From Cyclaneusma minus (lineage: Eukaryota > Ascomycota > Leotiomycetes > Marthamycetales > Marthamycetaceae), in contig JAKZHN010000001.1 of NCBI GenBank assembly GCA_037179335.1, forward strand, positions 1,674,001-1,738,000: 64,000 bases of DNA, in the 5' to 3' direction. The translations under genes were made by a program, and so were the position numbers. The notes under the pieces were generated by a model that was given only the letters and a program-made list of their open reading frames with translations, was not told where the DNA came from and searched no databases. This document shows positions 52,365 through 61,532 of this stretch, in pieces (the stretch's first letter is position 1; the number at the start of each line of letters is the position of its first letter).

Positions 52365-54535
52365 ATGGATAAGCAACGGAAGGAGGACATCGACCACCTG
52401 CGCCTTTCTTCCGACTCACGTGACCAAGACCACTCTCAGGCAGACCGAAGTTCGAGGACGTCGGGTATGCAAGGCACTCTATCGGGAGGCTCTCTGGAGC
52501 TACAGAAACCATTTGAGGCCAGAGCCTGGAACGAAAGGCTGCCGTCGTCACGCTTCGCGTGGGGAAGCTCACTTGCAGCAAGGGATATCCTGCCGCCAAT
52601 CGACAGGCTTAGACGTAAGCTCGAGTATCCGCGGGACGTGGAGCGCCAGGAGAGCTTTTCAAGCTCTTTGAAACAGATCGACTATGCGCTTACCCCGTCA
52701 CGCAAGCGACGGAGAAGTGATGGTGTGGGTGGAGATGATGAAGAAGGTAACACTTCTCAGCGACATTCTGCAGCAGGGAAAGCATCGGCACAAGGTGAGT
52801 GGCCGCCCCAGATGCTGACTGCTTTGTTGAGAGAAAGGACCCCTTACTGACCAAAGACAGCTTTCCGCAACCCATCGAACGTCGATTCTCAGAGTGCCAC
52901 GCAGGCCATGCTCCACGCCGGCAGCAATGGAGATCCACCGTATTGGGCTCACGGTGACGACTACTTTTCGTCGAGCACGAGCATGGCTTGCAGCAGGTGT
53001 TCGGCACTCGAGCCTCTCATGGGTCTTGCGGTTGAGGGTCTCACTAGACTGGCAGCCTCACTCCGGCCCGGCTTACGGGTTGGGGGTAAGCTCGAGCGGG
53101 TGAGTGTCGAATCTTTATTGACACCCCCCCCCCCCCCCCCTTGTGTTCCTGCACTCCACTGTCCAGGTCATGTGCCGGTCAGCAGTAAACAGTTTGCTAA
53201 CACTTTCTTATAGCGGGGCCCCCTCGATTGGGAGGAACGCCCTGACGTGGTCGAGTCTGGTCTGCTCAATACCCTGCACTGGATGGTAGACTTGTTGGAG
53301 AAAACGAAAGCCTTCGTGGATCAGTCTGTCGTGGAACGCAGTTCTATATCCTACGGCCATGATCCGAGAGACGGTAGTCCTGTCGCCTCATATCACCATG
53401 ATAATATGAAGCGTCGCTTTCCTGCCAACGCTGATGAGTCCTACAAGAGACAACATGCAGACTTTGATAGTGCTGGTCGTCATCGCTCCTCACCCGCAAG
53501 TTCAGCGGCAGGCGATGAACTGCCTTCCATCAGTACGAGATCCTCATTTCAGTCCGGCATGATGAGCAACGTTTTTGGACCCCGTATCTCCACTTCCAAC
53601 ATGAACCATCCTCCCGTGCCAGGCCAGCCGCTTGCATCACCTCCTGCACCCCGCACTCACCAGTCACCATCATCCTACAACATTGCCTCGCCTTCTACTT
53701 CTTACGGGCAAGTGACGACACCCGTCTCGTTACCACCGCCTGCAGGTCTTCGTCAAGCTTCTATCCCCAATCTACTCCAACCACTCTCGCCATCCTCCTC
53801 CTCCGAGACTGCAGCCCAGGCTCATTCGGCCGCCTTACAGCATGAGATTTCCGTGCGAACTCTGGCTCTTCAGAGTCTCCAATCAGAGCATAACAACCTG
53901 CTTGCAGCCTTTTCCCGCTCGCAAACCCGGGCCGGCGCTCTTGAGCGGAAGAATAACATCACCGACCTTGAAATCAGTACGCTGACCGAGGAACGAAATC
54001 AGTTGCAAGCAAGAATCTCGGATCTCGAGCAGAGTATAGAAGAGGTTTCAAAAAGTCGGAATGAGGCTAGGCAATCCGCGGTCCAAGAAGGCGCGCAGTA
54101 TGTTAAGATTGTCAAGATGGCGAGCAAGTTGGAGGAACTTGCTATGCACGAAAGAAAGAGTTGGACGGACCAGAAGGTGCAGATGGAAGAGAGGATACGG
54201 GCCTTGGAGTCTGGGCAGCAGTCTAGTAGCAGTCGAGGAATCACCAGTTCCCAGCACCAAGGTCCAGATTTCCAAGCAGTCCCCTGGGTGAATAAGGTCA
54301 GTTTTGTATATCAGTAGCGGCGGATCTGCCACGCTACACTCGGTTGCTAACATTCTCACAGAGTAGCGAAGCAGAGATTGTTCAGGAACTGAGGAGCGAG
54401 GTCCAGCGACTGAAGCAACGGTGTTCCGATTTCGAGTCTGCGCTGGCATGCGTACGACTGGAAAACCAGAGCATAGAAGACAGCATTGAGTCTATACATC
54501 GTGCCCGAAGACGCATGACAGAGCGGATTGAGTAG
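52365..54535 (+). CDS. Hypothetical coiled-coil protein
   Basis: Four exons: 52365-52794, 52861-53099, 53214-54296 and 54362-54535, giving 641 residues from MDKQRKEDIDHLRL. Residues ~100-130 are basic (LTPSRKRRRSDG), a possible nuclear signal. A CSRC pair lies in SMACSRCSALEPLMGLAVEG, followed by a helical segment spanning the exon 2/3 join (LDWEERPDVVESGLLNTLHW). The middle is disordered (Ser/Pro). Residues ~410-640 form a long heptad coiled coil (LQSEHNNLLAAFSRSQTRAG, NQLQARISDLEQSIEEVSKS, IVQELRSEVQRLKQRCSDFE). Intron 2 holds a 17-nt C tract. I do not recognise the family; a DNA-associated or scaffold role would be a guess. Confidence 0.75.
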
Positions 54536-55515
54536 ACACTAAGGTCTACAGCGGAGACGGGCACACCGCCAACGACAGCAGAAGTCGATACAAAACCTCC
54601 GCTTCAGGCAAATTAGCGGAATGCGGCAGGGAAGCGGCTCACGGTACCATGCTCTTCCATCTCACTATGGCGTTTTTTGGGGGCATCCCTCATTTTGCGG
54701 ACTGCAACTGGCAAGCATTACCGGAGTTGGATACCCGCGTCATTTTCAGGAACAGCATCTTCGCAGCAGCGAACATTTCAGATGACATCTTTTCGCAGGT
54801 CTGAACTCTGAAACTCGCGTCAAATTTACAGTACTATGACTGCTCTAAATTTTGCGGTACCAACCCCCTTTTCGGGATCACAGTGCCATCAGATGCAGGT
54901 GGCAAGGCGCCATATGCTTTTCGCATTGATATTGCTATTCCTCGTGATGTATGTCATACTACCAGTAACCGGCCCCGGATGCAGCTTATTTTTAGCCTTA
55001 GCAGCAGTAGTCACTCTTTACGTCCGACTTTCAGAATTCTCCTAGTCACTTGAATTTCTCCTAATCACCTGGAATAATCCTGACTACTTGGAATTCTCCT
55101 AGCCATTTGAGTCATTCTTCACGGCGATAATTTCGATATGCCTCTCTCTTTGAGTTGTATTCTTTATGTGTGATGTGCAGCTCTGCTACCGATCCTGGGT
55201 AGAGGCAACATTTAGTCAAGGTGTTCACGTTAAAGCACAACGTCACCAATTCTACTCGGCTGTGTCGGCAGGATCGTTTTCACGTCTCACTGCTCACATC
55301 AGATACTAGAAATGGTTTTGTAATTGTGCTTGCTTGCAAGACAGTGTTTGCACTGTGTGCTGTGTTTAAGACAGTAAGACCACCCCCAGTCGTTCAAGTA
55401 TTCCTCATAGCAGCGACGTCGAGATAGTTGCGTAAGCGTGCTGGTGATGACGGTATCTCTTTGACGTGACCAGAGCTGCCTCGACAGCTTGCAACCATGA
55501 AACCTGAACCCCCCT
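54536..55515. other. Intergenic, 980 bp, convergent gene ends
   Basis: Includes the four-unit 19-bp tandem array (55032-55121). The rest is 3' flanking sequence without a credible gene. Confidence 0.5.
55032..55121. repeat. 19-bp tandem repeat array, four consecutive units
   Basis: After a partial unit (55032-55045), four units follow end to end: TCACTTGAATTTCTCCTAA (55046), TCACCTGGAATAATCCTGA (55065), CTACTTGGAATTCTCCTAG (55084) and CCATTTGAGTCATTCTTCA (55103). This locus fixes the period at exactly 19. Confidence 0.8.
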
Positions 55516-56310
55516 TTATTCGTGCAGCAGCACCTTCCTGCAAAAATTCGTCCTGTCCACCGTCACTTTGTCCTCGACGGCGAATAACTCATCGTCTTCT
55601 TCCGTCTCCTCAGTCTCTCCAGCCGCAACCTCCATCGCCTTCAGACTCCTATCATCGAACAGCTCAGCCAGCAGCGACTCCTCCTCAGACGCAGCCTTCA
55701 ACCGCTTCAGCCTCTCCACCTCCTCGGTGTATCCCATCGCCTCAGCCTCGCGGTGATCGAACGGATCATCCGAAATGGTGGTGACCGACTCTTGACGCTT
55801 CCTCTTCCTCGTTCCATCATCACCATAGCTCCTTCCCCTAATTCTCATACCCTTCCAATGCTTCTTGCTAACCTGATCGCGGATATTCTCCATTTCGATA
55901 CAGAAGCCCGAGGACCTGTTGCCGCGCATGCCGGCTGCTTGGAGAGCGAGGGTGTAAGCTACGCGGTCGTCGTGGCCATAGCTGGGGTTGAGGAGGCGCG
56001 GGTTGGGTTGACGGAAGTTGAGGAGGCGCGGACTGGGGTGATAGGAGGCGCGCTCGGAGAGAGTGAGGGCTCGGAGGCGGACGGCGATGTTGGAAAGCGC
56101 GGGTTGGCGATGTAGAAGGAATGGGACCGTTGGGTTGCGTTGTGGCAGTGGACGGGCGGGGATGATGGAGCCGGTGTCGGGGTTGATGTTTGGGTGGTAC
56201 CTGAACTGGGGAGCTGGTTGCTGCCAGGCCGGGAAGGAAGGAGAAGCCTGCATGTTGTGCAGTTGGCCGAGCACTGGGCGGTTGGGGGAGGAGGAACTAG
56301 GCATGGACAT
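55516..56310 (-). CDS. Hypothetical protein, basic centre and acidic C-terminus
   Basis: Single exon, 264 residues from the ATG at 56310 (MSMPSSSSPNRPVLG). The frame is open 14 codons upstream. The first half is Pro/Arg/Asn-rich; the centre has FCIEMENIRDQVSKKHWKGM and a basic stretch (GTRKRKRQESV) that may be a nuclear signal. The C-terminus is helical and acidic (YTEEVERLKRLKAASEEESL, then ETEETEEDDELFAVED). I recognise no family. An intron at either end is not excluded. Confidence 0.65.
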   Translation of the reverse strand: MSMPSSSSPNRPVLGQLHNMQASPSFPAWQQPAPQFRYHPNINPDTGSIIPARPLPQRNPTVPFLLHRQPALSNIAVRLRALTLSERASYHPSPRLLNFRQPNPRLLNPSYGHDDRVAYTLALQAAGMRGNRSSGFCIEMENIRDQVSKKHWKGMRIRGRSYGDDGTRKRKRQESVTTISDDPFDHREAEAMGYTEEVERLKRLKAASEEESLLAELFDDRSLKAMEVAAGETEETEEDDELFAVEDKVTVDRTNFCRKVLLHE

Positions 56311-58379
56311 CGCTCCTGCTTGCCTGGGGCACGGAAAGAGCAGAAGGAGCAAACGTTATTTCGCCCAATGTGAGTGGAGTGCGGTCGAGTCCCATGCGAA
56401 GAAGGGAAACAAGCAGGCGCTGAGAACCGGAGTCAGATCCGACCGTTAGGAGACTCTACCGTCGCTAGGAGAGTCTGCCGTCGCATTTCGTTGAGAGGTG
56501 AGACGTTCACGGATAGCAGACACTGTCGTCGACAGGAAATTCTACCATCAACAGCAGACTTTGCCATCGCCAGCAGACTCTTCCTCGAAAGTCAACGCAC
56601 GCATCAGAACCTCCAACAATTGACCCGACTGCGTAAAACGAGCAACGTTAGTTTTGGACCATTATGCACGTGGTGGTATTTATAGCCATCTCCGTCAAAA
56701 TCTCGAGATAAGCATATGGACTCAACGTAGGCAAACCGATGGCAAAACATAGGGAATTCCAGGTTTGAAAGGAAGTGTGAGAACACCAAGCTTCCCGGGT
56801 GATATGATCTCGAGACCTCAAGTTGTTTTCTAACTTGACAAAGCACAAGGTCTGGCACTTGTTCCAGTCCCCAAAGTTACACAAATGTGGTTCCATTATA
56901 TCAAGTGCGAGGGTGAATCCTGGACTTTGAGGTATCATCCATGTCAAGTAGCCACTTCATGTTGGGGCTCAGGATTGTGACATGGGGGAGATGGCTATAA
57001 ATACCACCAGCTCCCCCCACTCTCTTTCTCTTTTCCAAGAAATGGTCCACAATTGCACTGGTTGTATGTGGTTCAAAACCGACGTGCGTTCGACGCTTGG
57101 GGGCTGGCAATAACCTGGAAGTTTCTGCTGTCTCAATACGGATTATGGGACTGGAATACTTCTAGCTGGGAATGCCAAATTGCCTATGCAAAACGATTTG
57201 TTAAGAAACAATGCTGCTGTCTTTAAGCTTTTTTGCTGTCACTAAATAATTCTCACCGGTTAGCTTGCCTTATATCTACTTTGCTTCATGAAGTGTAGCT
57301 CCACGCGAGCAGGTAAGAACACCCGTGCGATCTCTGGTCCCTGGGGCATAAAGCGCTGCTTGGGTAAAGCCAGACCGGTGGGATTTTGAGATTGGCGTAT
57401 AACACTCTCCGACTCATATTGATGAACCCCATCTCGTTACATGTAGTTATCAGAAAGGGTTGTAGAGGAGATTTCGGCATATGAACCGACTGAGCCGATT
57501 ACCTGGTAGAGGATTGGGAAACCGTGAGTCGTGAAGCAGTGAGACCAAGGGATTACTAACTTAGTGAATTACAAGGTAGGTGAGTACCTAGTGGGAGACT
57601 GGGAGGTACATGTAGGCTCGAGGATATGCCTGTGTAACGACGAGTTCAGTGCCAAGAAAAGCTTGCCATGGATTGGCGGGCTTTGTATTTTATGCAAATA
57701 GCACTGTAAGTACATCTTCCGACTTTACCTTGGATGGATCTCACTGCTGGCGGGAAGCAATGCAGACTGTTTAGAGAACTGGAATGCACCTGCTGGTGTT
57801 GGAGAGAAGCGATGTAGCATGATGGAACTTGGAAGGAAGAGAAAGCATCAAGGGCACGACTGCAAGCTGGGAAGGAGGTTCAAGGAACGCCTCTGCCAAG
57901 CTTTTCCTGGCAGGCACCTCCCCGTTGGAACTGGGCGAATGATGGATGAGACCACATTGTATCGTGATTCTTCACTCTTCATGTCTATACCAATGGCAAA
58001 ACACAGGTATCCAATTGGGAAAATTACATGTAGTGAGAAAGCTCTGGCTGATTCTGTGGACTCTTGGGAGGCGGAGCATGTGAAAATCCGGAAAGCTTCA
58101 GCCACAGGCGGTGACGTACATGTACTTGAGGGACCTGCCGATGACGAGACGCTAAAACGCAGCCGCCACATTAGCTGCCCCTCAATCGCTGTTGCCTCCG
58201 CCACGGTACGCGCTAAAGCACGCAAAGATCCCGCAGACCTGCCAGCATAAAAGAAGCTCGCCTCCTCCTTCGCCCTGCACACCATCAACACTCCTCAATC
58301 TTCTCTCGAACTCACAATTCACTCTACTTTGATCAGCCAAACCCACTTCACACAACACAAACACTCCACAACCTTCATC
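56311..58379. other. Intergenic, 2,069 bp, upstream of the Vip1-type gene
   Basis: Contains the inverted-repeat element at 56655-57049 and four TACATGTA octamers (57438, 57607, 58025, 58117). Near 58,245 an ATAAAAG lies ~135 bp before the Vip1 ATG and could be a TATA box, followed by a CA-rich leader. ORFs of ~145 codons at 57,819-58,291 run antisense to each other and are not supported. Confidence 0.5.
56655..57049. mobile_element. Inverted-repeat element, ~395 bp
   Basis: A perfect 23-bp inverted repeat (TGGTGGTATTTATAGCCATC + TCC at 56671-56693; its inverse at 56987-57009) lies inside a second inverse pair, TGGACCATT (56655-56663) and AATGGTCCA (57041-57049). No ORF inside encodes a known domain. 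It could be a non-autonomous DNA transposon. Confidence 0.5.
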
Positions 58380-59644
58380 ATGTCTGCGAACGCCGTTTAC
58401 GTCAAGAACATCTCTGCCTCTACCACTGAGCAGCAGGTCAAGGAGTTCTTCAGCTTCTGGTAACTTGCCACCCTCCTCCCACTGCTGTGCCAACCTGCAA
58501 GCCGGTGTCTATCTTCACTACTAACAGCTCCAACAGCGGCAAGATCGCCAACCTCGAGATCAAGGAGTCCGGCGACTCCAAGGAGGCCACCGTCACCTTC
58601 CAGAAGGAGACTGCTGCCAAGACCGCCCTTCTCCTCGACAACACTGAGCTCGGTGGCGCACACGTCAAGGTCTCGAGCGCCAGCGGATCTACCGATGAGG
58701 ATGCCAGCCACGAGGAGAGCCAGACCGAGCGCGACAGCGACGAGCTCACCCAGGAGGAGAAGCCCCGCTCCCGCATCATTGCTGAGTACCTCGCTCACGG
58801 CTACGGCATTGGTGACCAGGCCGCCCAGCGTGCCATCGACCTCGACAGCAAGCACGGCATTTCCAGCCGCTTCCTCACCACCCTCCAGAACCTGGACCAG
58901 AAGTACCACGCCACCGACAAGGCCAAGGCTGTTGACCAGAGCTACGGTGTCACTGCCCGCGCAAACTCTCTGCTCACCGGTCTGACTTCCTACTACGAGA
59001 AGGCTGCCAGCACCCCTACTGGCAAGAAGCTCGTTGACTTCTACACCCAATCGTCTCGCCAAGTTGTCGACATCCACAACGAGGCTCGTCGTCTTGCCGA
59101 CCTCAAGAAGCAGGAGAGTGGAGAGAAGACTACCTGTAAGTGCGGTTCCAGTTCAGAAGATTGTTCCTGTGCCCCTGGAAGCGATGGATGCTCGAAGTGT
59201 GGCAAGAATGAGGTCAAGGACGCTGGAAATGGAAAGACCACCTGCAACTGTGGTGGAAGCACGGAGAATTGCCCTTGCGAAGCTGGCAAGTGTGCTTGCT
59301 CCGACTGTCCCAAGAAGGACGTCAAAGACGCTGGAAACGGAAAGACCACCTGCAACTGTGGTGGAAGCACAGACAACTGCCCCTGCGAAGCTGGCAAGTG
59401 TGCTTGCTCCGACTGCCCCAAGAAGGACGTCAAAGACGCTGGAAATGGAAAGACCACCTGCAACTGCGGTGGCAGTACGGAGAACTGCCCTTGCGATGCT
59501 GGCAAATGTGCATGCTCCAGCTGCCCCAAGAGCGACGTCAAAGACGCAGGAAATGGAAAGACCACTTGCAGCTGTGGTGGAGATGCCAAGGACTGCCCCT
59601 GCGAGTCAGGGAAGTGCGCTTGCAGCGGCTGCCCTAAGCACTAG
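58380..59644 (+). CDS. Vip1-metallothionein-like fusion, intron-retained form (395 aa)
   Basis: If the 59136 donor is not used, the frame continues without a stop through 59641 (TAG at 59642-59644). The added ~195 residues are five tandem 36-residue units. Units 1-4 carry seven cysteines in the pattern C-x-C-x6-C-x-C-x4-C-x-C-x2-C (for example TTCNCGGSTENCPCEAGKC then ACSDCPKKDV). Unit 0 is degenerate with six. The total is 34 cysteines. This closely follows fungal seven-Cys copper metallothioneins (C-x-C-x5-C-x-C-x3-C-x-C-x2-C in Neurospora). No ATG lies in frame inside the array, so it can only be translated as an extension of Vip1. Metal binding is inferred from spacing. Which form dominates cannot be told from DNA. 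Confidence 0.6.
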
Positions 59645-59909
59645 ATAGCTAGCTAGCTCTCCTGTCCCTTTCTATTCGGCGTGCTTTTCTTCTTTCAACC
59701 GGAGTCGAACGGTTTTCAAAAGGGGGTTGGGGCTCGGATTTCAAAAGATACCGTCTTCACAGACTCCTTCCTTCCGGCTCGGGTGGCTGTTTTGCTGACG
59801 TTTTTCTTTTTTTGCTATTTCAGCTGGTACTTCGACCCACGACAAAGCTACAGAAGGTACCAAGGCGGTTGAAGAGGCGAAGGTCGCACCCCTGGAGCCC
59901 TCCACCTAA
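58380..59909 (+). CDS. vip1: Vip1-type RRM protein, spliced form (254 aa)
   Basis: Exons 58380-58459, 58537-59135 and 59824-59909. The RRM spans residues ~4-80: NAVYVKNISASTTEQQVKEF (RNP2), GKIANLEIKESGDSKEATVT and ATVTFQKETAAKTALLLDN (degenerate RNP1), and HVKVSS. The rest is helical: RIIAEYLAHGYGIGDQAAQR, DLDSKHGISSRFLTTLQNLD, DQSYGVTARANSLLTGLTSY and STPTGKKLVDFYTQSSRQVV, as in fission-yeast Vip1 (257 aa) and fungal proteins labelled actin-cytoskeleton VIP1; function is poorly known. Intron 2 (59136-59823, 688 bp) has a perfect GTAAGT donor, CTGAC branch at 59795-59799, and a poly-T tract before CAG. The final exon adds SGTSTHDKATEGTKAVEEAK and VAPLEPST. The intron is about ten times the local norm and is itself open in frame; see the fusion form. 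Confidence 0.85.
59126..59641 (+). repeat. Tandem 108-bp coding repeat (five units) of Cys-rich module
   Basis: Units begin at 59126 (degenerate), 59234, 59342, 59450 and 59558 (last cut short by the stop). The period is exactly 108 bp, or 36 codons. Units at 59234 and 59342 differ at about 6 of 108 bases by my alignment, mostly silent, implying recent duplication or concerted evolution. Each linker reads KKDVKDAGNGK or a close variant. Confidence 0.9.
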
Positions 59910-60644
59910 TGGGCTATTGCGTTGATATTCAGTTATTCGGTTCTGCCTTTGCACACGCGCGTCTTTTACTGCGACTCGACACGCCTGTTTTGATGAGGGA
60001 ATGGTTGGGCGCAATATGCGAGATATGATGATGACGAAAAGCAAATTATGGACTGGGAGTGAGCTTTGCTCGGTGACGGACGGATGGGCTTCTTGAGAGC
60101 GTGAGATCCAAGCGCTGTCGCACATGGATGGCTTCGCTATCACTGAGTAGCCCTTCAAATCCATGAATGCCGCCACATCCTGCTCTTCAGTGCTGGTGTT
60201 TATGTGACGAGTGAATTTTCTTCTCCCACCCTAGTGATAAATGGATATCTGAACTAATAGATCCCCTGAACTGCTGATAAAGATACCTTGTAGGAACGAG
60301 GGACAGAGGCAACCGCAAAGCACGACTTACTGTAGTAGACAGAGATCATCATGTAGAGTGGGAGACGTGGATGGGCCAGTCTGCAAGTCCCGAGTGGTAC
60401 ATCCTGCGCGATCTGGTACATATTCCAATTTCCAGCACGAATTAGCATGGAAGACTTGGTTTGGTGATCGGGGCGTAACACCACCGGTTAACAGCCTGAG
60501 GTTTGTCGACGCGAGTGGTAGTAATCGGGGGCCCTTTCTCCCATCACTCTCGACATCGGTGATCATGGTTCGAAGCACCCGAAGCACCAAAGTGACCAAA
60601 CCAAGAACTGGCTTTCTTTTTGCACTTTTTTGTGTGTTTATTAT

Positions 60645-60809
60645 GGGAATCGCAAATCGCATCTGGAGTTTCGGAATCGCATACAACTTGGGCATATTTA
60701 TGAATATTTCCGCTATCGCTTTAATTTCTAGACATATTAGAGGCTTACCTGGAAAACAGGCTTAGTCTGTATGCGATTCCGAAACTCCAGATGCGATTTA
60801 GCGATTCCC
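60645..60809. mobile_element. 165-bp element with 40-bp terminal inverted repeats
   Basis: The left arm (60645-60684) begins GGGAATCGCAAATCGCATCT and continues GGAGTTTCGGAATCGCATAC. The right arm (60769-60809) is its inverse with one extra base. The 84-bp centre has no ORF of note. Arms this long and clean indicate a recent MITE or fold-back element. T/A-rich flanks (TTTATTAT left, TTTATTTT right) hide any target-site duplication. Confidence 0.65.
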
Positions 60810-60931
60810 TTTATTTTTCGCCAACTTTGGAATATGAAGATTATTTCCTGCTAGGAAAAAGCTCTCTGACGGTCATATTGATATGATATACCTAATTGTC
60901 ATGAACCATTGCGTCAACGAACCCAATGCAG

Positions 60932-61010
60932 GGTACGAGAACACAAGCTTGAATCTACACATGAGAAAACAACTAAGGTACGAGAACACAAGCTAGGCAC
61001 GAGAACACAG
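60932..61010 (+). repeat. Short 18-bp direct repeats
   Basis: GGTACGAGAACACAAGCT occurs at 60932-60949 and 60977-60994, followed at once by a variant GGCACGAGAACACA at 60996. Confidence 0.6.
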
Positions 61011-61205
61011 CAGCAGGACGTTTCGCACAGTATGAATTCTATGTCCAGCAAACTACTGGTCTGTCGTAGTGGATTCGTAATTCCATGCACCAGCCTCAAA
61101 TCCAGCCCCGCTGATCCCGATGCCATCCAGCAGAATGTGTCATGGAATTCCCCGCATGCCCATTAAGTCATCATCAAAATTGTTCAAGAATGCCATGAGC
61201 AAGCT

Positions 61206-61532
61206 TCAAGCATTGTTATCGATTGTCTTCTTGGCCGTGTCTTTGACGTGGTCGTCGAGGGGACCCTTGGGGTTGGAGGAGAGGCCCTGTTTGTAAGACA
61301 TTTGTTAGTTGAATTGTAAATTTCGAGGTGGGGAATAGGGATGAGGTGAATAGCATGGAGATGAAGTGGATTGGGGTTTTGGACATGCCTCGAGGTCTTT
61401 CTTGCTTTGGTCCTTGTTGGCCTCGGTGTTGGAGGAGTCGTTGACGCCCTGGCCGTCCGAGGGAGCGTTGACTTGCTTGCTGGTCTGGTCCTCGGGGTCG
61501 GGGGATTGACGGCCTGGGTTGGTGGAAGACAT
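61206..61532 (-). CDS. Small hydrophilic protein, hypothetical
   Basis: Two exons, 61532-61389 and 61286-61206, giving 74 residues: MSSTNPGRQSPDPEDQTSKQ, VNAPSDGQGVNDSSNTEANK, DQSKKDLE-GLSSNPKGPL and DDHVKDTAKKTIDNNA. The whole protein is charged and polar with almost no hydrophobic residues, like small fungal stress or conidiation hydrophilins. The join requires a GC donor (GCATGT at 61388) and an ACAG acceptor; reading through instead gives an unlike Pro/Ser tail. It is the second GC-AG intron in the window. Function unknown. Confidence 0.65.

Larger units (their letters stand above)
59910..61205. other. Intergenic, 1,296 bp
   Basis: Contains the inverted-repeat element 60645-60809 and three copies of an 18-bp motif at 60932-61010. 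A 135-codon ORF at 60,358-60,765 overlaps the element and is not called. Confidence 0.5.

Noticed and set aside
57819..58291. Pair of opposing ~145-codon ORFs upstream of the Vip1-type gene
   Set aside because: They are antisense to each other, contain two TACATGTA octamers and overlap the likely Vip1 promoter.
58397..59077. 226-codon antisense ORF over the Vip1 exons
   Set aside because: Codon-bias shadow of the strongly biased sense exon; it crosses the 58460-58536 intron.
59041..59589. 182-codon antisense ORF across the Cys-rich repeats
   Set aside because: It is the mirror of the 108-bp repeat on the coding strand; the sense frame has the metallothionein pattern and proper splice context.
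60358..60765. 135-codon ORF near the 60.6-kb element
   Set aside because: Its 3' half lies within the inverted-repeat element and no domain is visible.
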